A stretch of DNA of 32,033 bases from Methylobacteriaceae bacterium (lineage in GTDB: Bacteria > Pseudomonadota > Alphaproteobacteria > Rhizobiales > Beijerinckiaceae): assembly GCA_019233695.1 (NCBI GenBank), contig JAFAME010000179.1:1-32033 (forward strand), read 5' to 3'. The notes beneath the pieces are model-generated. The model saw only the letters and a program-made list of their open reading frames with translations. It searched no databases and was not told the origin of the DNA. Position numbers and translations under genes: made by a program. Below, piece after piece: positions 25,573-32,033 of the stretch; positions within the stretch are counted from its first letter, which is position 1, and the number at the start of each line of letters is the position of its first letter.

Positions 25573-26072
25573 TCCCGTGCTCCATGAGGCGCAGCGGGAG
25601 GCGAAGCTCGCGCTGCGTGCCGGTCGCTGAGCTGTTTGCGAAGAGTGCGCACCCGGTCTCTGGCCTCGTCCAGATGCGCACGGAAACGGCTCGGCTCCCA
25701 GATCTGAAACTTGTAGCCCTGCCCAACGAAGGTGACTTCGGCAGCGATGCCGGCGTATTCCTTCAGCGATTCTGTAAGGATCACCCGGCCTTCGGAATCG
25801 ACTTTGAGAATTTCGCTCGTCCCGAGAAGCGCCGTCGAATAGGTGTCGCGTTCCTCGGAAAACGGCGAGAACGTGTCGAGCAGTCCTTCGATCTGCCTGA
25901 GCAGCGAATTGCCGCCGCAGTCGAGAGCCTCCGCGTCGAGCGATGGATGCACGTAGAGACCCTCGAAACCATCGCGCGCCAGCACCGCTCGAAATGTCGC
26001 AGGGATCGACACCCGCCCCTTGGCGTCGACCCGGTTCACGTAGTGCGAGACGAAGCGATCCAATTGCTTCAC
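25569..26072 (-). CDS. mraZ: Transcriptional regulator MraZ
   Basis: A 167-residue DNA-binding protein with two AbrB/SpoVT-like half-repeats. The DXXGR signatures are at RVDAKGRVSIPATFR and KVDSEGRVILTESLKEYA. It forms a ring-shaped oligomer in its family and represses the dcw operon from GGG repeats upstream of its own gene, which are present here. The start is a GTG at 26072 (MKQLDRFVSHYVNRVDAKGR). It is somewhat longer than the 140-150 residues of many relatives because of a basic C-terminal tail (RHAARASPPAAPHGARE). First gene of the cluster, with an ATGA overlap into rsmH. Confidence 0.95.
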   Translation of the reverse strand: MKQLDRFVSHYVNRVDAKGRVSIPATFRAVLARDGFEGLYVHPSLDAEALDCGGNSLLRQIEGLLDTFSPFSEERDTYSTALLGTSEILKVDSEGRVILTESLKEYAGIAAEVTFVGQGYKFQIWEPSRFRAHLDEARDRVRTLRKQLSDRHAARASPPAAPHGARE

Positions 26073-26217
26073 CCGATCCCGTGCGCGCGGCGTCGCCGCA
26101 CCCTGGCCGGCCTGGCCCGGCCTCCCCTCCTTCGATCCGCCCCATCGCTCCGGGCGCGACTGCTGGGCTACGCACCAAGAGGCAGCGCATTGCGGGCAGT
26201 GGCTCCGGTACGATACG

Positions 26218-26257
26218 CGGGATGATTTGGGATAGCATGGGATGACATGGGCGTCAA
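26218..26257 (-). promoter_or_regulatory. MraZ operator array and possible dcw promoter
   Basis: On the plus strand GGG cores recur every ten bases: CGGGA (26218), TGGGA (26228), TGGGA (26238) and TGGGC (26248). The TGGGN repeat with 5-base spacers is the published MraZ binding pattern. Here it reads opposite to the direction of mraZ transcription. A possible minus-strand promoter, TTGACG (26252-26257), a 17-base spacer and TATCCC (26229-26234), is covered by the array, giving a leader of about 150 bases. Repeats are seen; the function is inferred from the family. Confidence 0.7.
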
Positions 26258-26614
26258 TGCGACGCGCTCGGAGTAATCCGGGACGGCGCGCCCATTAGGG
26301 TGCGTTAACGTTAATGAAGCGTTGCGAGGCTTGCGCCGATCCCGGGGCGTGCGCCTTCAAGCCGAATCAATGGGTTCCGAACGCCCGAGGCGCGACGCCT
26401 GAAGCGCTGGCGAAAAGCCTTGACCGGAGGGTGGAAACGGTATTGAACCGCGCCTGCAACTGACTTTGGCCCGCTTGGCCATTCGACCCGTTCGCGCGCC
26501 GCCCTTCGAGCGACGTCAGCTCAGGGCGCCTGATCAAGACACCCCAAGTGTCCGTTGTCGGCCCCGCACCGCGGCGGTGCAGGCCGCCTTACCGAAATCG
26601 ACAAGGACTTCCCG
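26258..26614. other. Intergenic region between mraZ and the cold-shock gene
   Basis: No gene is supported. It holds a perfect palindrome, TTAACGTTAA (26305-26314), in an A/T-richer patch, which might be a regulator site. Further on are a weak promoter pair for the cold-shock gene, TTGACC (26420) and TATTGA (26441) with only 15 bases between, and two small hairpins in its leader, GACAC-CCCAA-GTGTC (26538-26552) and GCACC-GCGGC-GGTGC (26566-26580). Long structured leaders are common for cold-shock genes, but these stems are short. Confidence 0.4.
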
Positions 26615-26818
26615 ATGCAAAAAGGTACCGTCAAGTGGTTCGATGCCACGCGAGGCTATGGCTTCATCCAGCCGGCCGGAGGCGGTCGCGACGTCTTCGT
26701 GCACATTTCCGCGGTCGAGGCCGCGGGTCTGCGCACACTCAACGAAGGCCAGCAGGTGTCCTTCGAACTGAAGACCGATCGTGGCCGCACCTCGGCTGTC
26801 AACCTGCAGGTCAGTTGA
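26615..26818 (+). CDS. Cold-shock domain protein (CspA family)
   Basis: A 67-residue single-domain OB-fold protein that binds single-stranded RNA or DNA and acts as an RNA chaperone. It starts [20 protein letters not shown], includes RNP1 (GYGFIQ) and RNP2 (DVFVHI), and ends with the usual [17 protein letters not shown] strand. The ATG at 26615 follows AAGGA by eight bases; an upstream in-frame start would add 20 unconserved residues. It stands alone, divergent from mraZ and convergent with dps, with a strong hairpin terminator after it. Whether it is cold-induced or growth-related cannot be said. Confidence 0.95.
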   Translation: MQKGTVKWFDATRGYGFIQPAGGGRDVFVHISAVEAAGLRTLNEGQQVSFELKTDRGRTSAVNLQVS

Positions 26819-26905
26819 ACCGCTTGCCTACCTCATCAAGCTTGCCGACCGCCATGGCTCCCGATCCGCTGCGCGACGGGCATCCCTGACCGGTAGGCCA
26901 ATCGA

Positions 26906-26941
26906 AAAGGCGCGGCGGAGGCAGCTCCGGTCCGCGCCTTT
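26906..26941 (+). terminator. Bidirectional rho-independent terminator between csp and dps
   Basis: AAAGGCGCGG-CGGAG (26906-26920) pairs with CTCCG-GT-CCGCGCCTTT (26925-26941): a 15-base-pair stem with a 2-base bulge and a 4-base loop. A-rich bases precede and T-rich bases follow, so it can end the cold-shock transcript on the plus strand and the dps transcript on the minus strand. Confidence 0.85.
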
Positions 26942-26974
26942 GCTATTCAGAGCCGGTGCTTCCCAAGCCGCGCC

Positions 26975-27514
26975 TCAGTGCCCCGTACGGTCGGCGTCCC
27001 GACTTGCCTCGAACAGGAACCAGGTGCGCCGCTCCGCCTCGTCGATATAGACTTCGAGCAGACTTGCCGTGGCGACGTCCTTGTGCTCGTCGCAAACATC
27101 GTGGGCGTGCCGCATGCCGGCGACGACGGCCTTGTTGTCGGCCATCAGTTCGCGCAGCATGTCGAGCGGCGGCACGAATTCCTTGTCGTTGTCCTTGATT
27201 CGCGACAGTTTGGCGATCTCGCCGATCGAATGAAGCGTTCGGCCGCCGAGCTTCCTGACGCGCTCGGCGATGGGATCGGTGGTGGCGAAGATCTGCTCGG
27301 ATTGCTCATCGAGCATGAGGTGGTAGTCGCGAAAATGCGGCCCGCTCATGTGCCAATGGAAATTCTTGGTCTTCACGTAGAGGGCGAAAGTATCGGCGAG
27401 CACATTGTTCAATTCGGCTGCGATCACCCGCGTGGCATTGCCGGTGAGATCGGTCGGCGTATCGAGCGCCGGCGCGGTGGCGCTCTTGTCCTGCTTGCCT
27501 GACGGCATCGTCAT
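26975..27514 (-). CDS. dps: Dps-family DNA-binding ferritin-like protein
   Basis: A 179-residue protein of the Dps family, which forms a dodecameric shell, stores iron and protects DNA from oxidative damage. The ferroxidase ligands are visible: His53 in KNFHWHMSGPHF, His65 and Asp69 in HLMLDEQSEQIF, and Asp80 and Glu84 in TTDPIAERVRKLGG. The C-terminal helix ends EVYIDEAERRTWFLFEAS. The ~25-residue N-terminal tail contains Lys but is not strongly basic. The ATG at 27514 was chosen for its GGAG site six bases ahead; ATG 27526 and 27508 are also possible. It converges on csp and shares its terminator. A hairpin lies in its upstream region. Confidence 0.95.
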   Translation of the reverse strand: MTMPSGKQDKSATAPALDTPTDLTGNATRVIAAELNNVLADTFALYVKTKNFHWHMSGPHFRDYHLMLDEQSEQIFATTDPIAERVRKLGGRTLHSIGEIAKLSRIKDNDKEFVPPLDMLRELMADNKAVVAGMRHAHDVCDEHKDVATASLLEVYIDEAERRTWFLFEASRDADRTGH

Positions 27515-27585
27515 GTTCGGCTCCATCGATTGCGGGAAAAATCGGGATTGCGCGGCGGTCTCGCTCCACGGGAGAGCAAATCGAT

Positions 27586-27627
27586 CCGCCCCCGTGCTTT
27601 TCAAGCTCCGGGCAGAGCACGGGGCGG
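27586..27627 (-). other. Long hairpin upstream of dps
   Basis: CCGCCCCCGTGCT (27586-27598) pairs with AGCACGGGGCGG (27616-27627): 12 pairs with one bulged C and a 17-base loop, about 70 bases upstream of the dps start. It may be in the dps leader or may insulate dps from the divergent regulator gene. Function unknown. Confidence 0.5.
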
Positions 27628-27682
27628 CCCAATGAGAGCCGCAGGCCAGCACCGGACAAACTTGATTTGCGCCGCATTCAGG

Positions 27683-27700
27683 TATAAAGATATGTTTATA
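27683..27700 (+). promoter_or_regulatory. Operator palindrome before the ArsR-methyltransferase operon
   Basis: TATAAAGATATGTTTATA is an 18-base inverted repeat with one mismatched pair (TATAAA-g-ATAT-g-TTTATA), 19 bases before the start codon at 27720. A/T-rich palindromes of this size are typical ArsR-family operators, so autoregulation of the met operon is likely. A weak promoter could use TTGATT (27662-27667) with TATAAA (27683-27688), though the spacer is only 15 bases, placing the site over the -10 box. Confidence 0.65.
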
Positions 27701-27719
27701 TCGTTACGTGGAATGTCAG

Positions 27720-28733
27720 ATGACCGCCGCCGGATGCGCCCCCCTCGATTCGATCCTAGCCGGCCTCGAGGCTTCCGGCGAAGAGACGCGCCTGCGGCTC
27801 CTCGCCTTGCTTGGCGAGGCCGAGCTCACGGTCAGCGAACTTGTCAACATCCTCGGCCAGTCGCAGCCGCGGGTCTCGCGCCATCTGAAGCTGCTCCTCG
27901 AGGCAGGGCTCGTCGAGCGCCACCGTGAGGGCGCGTGGGCGTTCTTTCTCGTGAGCGAGCATGGGCCGCTGGCGGGACTTGCGAAGGACATCATCGCGCG
28001 ACTTGACCCCGTCGACCCCACTCTCCTCGCCGACCGCGCCCGTCTCGCCGATGCGCGCCGCGAGCGGGCCGCCCAGGCGGCCTCCTATTTCGCGGCGCAC
28101 GCCCGCGACTGGGATCAGATTCGCTCCCTGCATGTGCCCGAAGAACGCGTCGAGGCTGCCATCCGCGAAATCCTCGGAACCGCCCCCGTCCATGCGCTCC
28201 TCGATCTCGGCACGGGGACCGGGCGCATGCTCGAGCTGCTGGCGCCACTTGCCGACCGCGCCGTCGGCATCGACGCAAGCCACGCCATGCTCGCCGTGGC
28301 GCGCGACCGGCTCGAGCGGGCCGGCCTGCGCAACGCGCAGCTGCGCCAGGGCGACATCTATGCGCTGCCGATCGAGCCCAACGCTTACGATCTCGTCGTC
28401 GTCCACCAAGTGCTGCACTATCTCGACGATCCGGCGCGCGCCGTGCGCCAGGCGGGCCGCGCGTTGCGGCCCGGCGGCCGGCTCATCGTCATCGACTTTG
28501 CCCCGCACGAGGTGGAATTCCTGCGCGAGGCACATGCGCATCGCCGGCTTGGCTTTGCGGCCGATGAGATCTCGGGCTTCATGCGCGAGGCAGGCCTCGA
28601 CCCGCTCGTCCATCGCCTGCTCGAGCCGACAAAAGGTGAACCCGACAAGCTGACCGTATCGATCTGGCTCGGGCGCGACCGCCGCATCCTCGGCGACGCG
28701 CCCGTCGAACCAACCGAGAGAAAGGTTGCCTGA
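27720..28733 (+). CDS. ArsR-type regulator fused to a SAM-dependent methyltransferase
   Basis: A 337-residue two-domain protein. Residues about 8-90 are a winged helix of the ArsR type, with ETRLRLLALLGEAELTVSEL and the recognition helix SQPRVSRHLKLLLEAGLVERHREG. Residues about 140-320 are a class I methyltransferase domain with motif I LLDLGTGTGRMLELLA, acidic Asp in VGIDASHAML, motif GDIYALPIEPNAYDLVVVHQVLHYLDDP, and RPGGRLIVIDFAPHE. This fusion is known next to metF in alphaproteobacteria and is thought to control methionine genes in response to SAM or SAH (family knowledge, specific ligand not shown here). The ATG at 27720 is preferred over a GTG at 27708. The stop overlaps the metF start by one base (TGATG). 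Confidence 0.92.
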   Translation: MTAAGCAPLDSILAGLEASGEETRLRLLALLGEAELTVSELVNILGQSQPRVSRHLKLLLEAGLVERHREGAWAFFLVSEHGPLAGLAKDIIARLDPVDPTLLADRARLADARRERAAQAASYFAAHARDWDQIRSLHVPEERVEAAIREILGTAPVHALLDLGTGTGRMLELLAPLADRAVGIDASHAMLAVARDRLERAGLRNAQLRQGDIYALPIEPNAYDLVVVHQVLHYLDDPARAVRQAGRALRPGGRLIVIDFAPHEVEFLREAHAHRRLGFAADEISGFMREAGLDPLVHRLLEPTKGEPDKLTVSIWLGRDRRILGDAPVEPTERKVA

Positions 28734-29641
28734 TGTCGACCCAGCCTCTGCGCGTCAGCCGGTTTTCGCGTTCCTCGATCCAGGTCTCCTTCGAGTTCTT
28801 CCCGCCGAAGACGCCGGAAATGGAGCAGACGCTGTGGGAATCGATTGCCCGCCTCACCCCGCTCCAGCCCCAGTTCGTGTCGGTTACCTATGGGGCGGGC
28901 GGATCGACGCGCGAGCGCACCCATCAGACCGTCGAGCGCCTGGCGCGCGAGAGCCACGTCAAGCCCGCCGCGCACCTGACCTGCGTCGGCGCGACTTGCG
29001 CCGAGATCGATGAGATCGTGCGTTCCTACAAGGCGGCGGGCGTGCAGGCGATCGTCGCCCTGCGCGGCGATCCCCCGGGCGGCGCGGGCAAGGCCTATGA
29101 GCCTCACCCCGAAGGCTACCAGACCACAGCTGACCTCGTCGCCTCGATCAAGGCGATCGGCGGCTTCGAGGTCTTCGTCTCTGCCTATCCCGAAAAGCAC
29201 CCCGAAAGCCTGTCGGTCAACGCCGACATCGAGGTTCTCAGGCGTAAGGTCGATGCCGGCGCCGACAAGGCGGTCACGCAGTTCTTCTTCGAGAACGACG
29301 TCTATTTCCGCTACCTCGACAAGGTCAGGGCGAAGGGGATCGACATCCCGATCGTTCCAGGCATCGTGCCGGTGCAGAATTTCCGCCAGACGGCGAACTT
29401 CGCCAAGCGCGCTGGGGCGAGCGTGCCGCAATGGCTCGCCGACCGCTTCGACGGGCTCGACGATGACCCCGCAACGCGCCGGCTGATCGCCGCAACGGTT
29501 GCCGCCGAGCAGGTCATCGACCTCCTCGATCGGGGCATCACCGAGTTCCACTTCTACACGATGAACCGCGCCGATCTCGTCTACGCGATCTGTCATCTCC
29601 TCGGCTTGCGCTCGAAAGTCGAGAAGCAGCAGGCGGCCTGA
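28733..29641 (+). CDS. metF: 5,10-methylenetetrahydrofolate reductase MetF
   Basis: A 302-residue flavoprotein of the TIM-barrel family that reduces methylene-THF to methyl-THF, the methyl donor for MetH. Landmarks are VSFEFFPPKTPEME with the catalytic Glu, VSVTYGAGGSTRERT, HLTCVGATCAEID, ALRGDPPGG, VSAYPEKHPES, KAVTQFFFEND and the C-terminal TEFHFYTMNRADLVYAI with the folate-contacting stretch. It starts one base inside the stop of the regulator gene and ends three bases before metH, so the three form one operon. The length is normal. Confidence 0.97.
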   Translation: MSTQPLRVSRFSRSSIQVSFEFFPPKTPEMEQTLWESIARLTPLQPQFVSVTYGAGGSTRERTHQTVERLARESHVKPAAHLTCVGATCAEIDEIVRSYKAAGVQAIVALRGDPPGGAGKAYEPHPEGYQTTADLVASIKAIGGFEVFVSAYPEKHPESLSVNADIEVLRRKVDAGADKAVTQFFFENDVYFRYLDKVRAKGIDIPIVPGIVPVQNFRQTANFAKRAGASVPQWLADRFDGLDDDPATRRLIAATVAAEQVIDLLDRGITEFHFYTMNRADLVYAICHLLGLRSKVEKQQAA

Positions 29642-29644
29642 GCC

Positions 29645-32033
<2,389 letters not shown>

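Noticed and set aside
25573-26238. In-frame upstream extension of rsmH
   Set aside because: It is mraZ read in another frame; the conserved HVPVL start of RsmH follows the ATG at 25572.
26258-26614. Possible RNase P RNA gene near mraZ
   Set aside because: rnpB lies close to mraZ in some alphaproteobacteria, but the region is short and I do not see the GAGGAAAGTCC-type core signature.

Overview
The window is a GC-rich alphaproteobacterial chromosome segment, most likely from the Hyphomicrobiales (Rhizobiales). The evidence is the gene order of the division and cell wall (dcw) cluster, the run from ftsZ to lpxC, bamD and recN, the FtsZ C-terminal peptide, the two-protein ArsR-methyltransferase/metF/metH arrangement, and short GC-rich palindromic intergenic repeats. 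The species cannot be told from the sequence.

Layout. Positions 1-1945 are an accessory edge: the 5' part of a BMP-family ABC transporter binding protein (minus), a glutathione S-transferase (minus), and a divergent MarR regulator (plus). GST and marR share an intergenic region with two near-identical palindromes placed on the predicted GST promoter. Positions 1976-26072 are all on the minus strand. Read in transcription order they are mraZ, rsmH, ftsL, ftsI, murE, murF, mraY, murD, ftsW, murG, murC, murB, a small unknown gene, ddl, ftsQ, ftsA, ftsZ, then lpxC, bamD and recN. Many joints are start/stop overlaps (ATGA or GTGA) or abutments, so the block probably works as one large operon with translational coupling. 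Four regions loosen it: palindromic repeat elements between murD and ftsW and between murC and murB, a roughly 620-base poorly explained spacer between murB and ddl, and a terminator-like hairpin after ftsZ. Positions 26218-26257 hold four 10-base-spaced GGG repeats typical of an MraZ operator, overlapping a possible promoter.

From 26615 onward there is a cold-shock protein gene (plus) and a convergent dps (minus), which share one strong hairpin terminator. They are followed by a plus-strand methionine operon: ArsR-type regulator fused to a SAM-dependent methyltransferase, metF, and metH, which runs off the right edge. A near-perfect palindrome lies in front of the regulator gene.

How the genes work together: MurB to MurG, Ddl and MraY make lipid II from UDP-GlcNAc derivatives. 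FtsW and FtsI polymerise and cross-link it at the septum organised by FtsZ, FtsA, FtsQ and FtsL. LpxC and BamD serve outer-membrane biogenesis, and RecN serves double-strand break repair. MetF supplies methyl-THF to MetH for methionine synthesis, and the regulator-methyltransferase probably senses the SAM/SAH state.

No clearly new multigene system is visible. The most unusual points are an insertion of about 54 residues inside MurD, the unknown ORF and low-density spacer between murB and ddl, the repeat elements inside an otherwise tight dcw operon, and the three well-formed operator regions (MarR/GST, mraZ, ArsR-methyltransferase).
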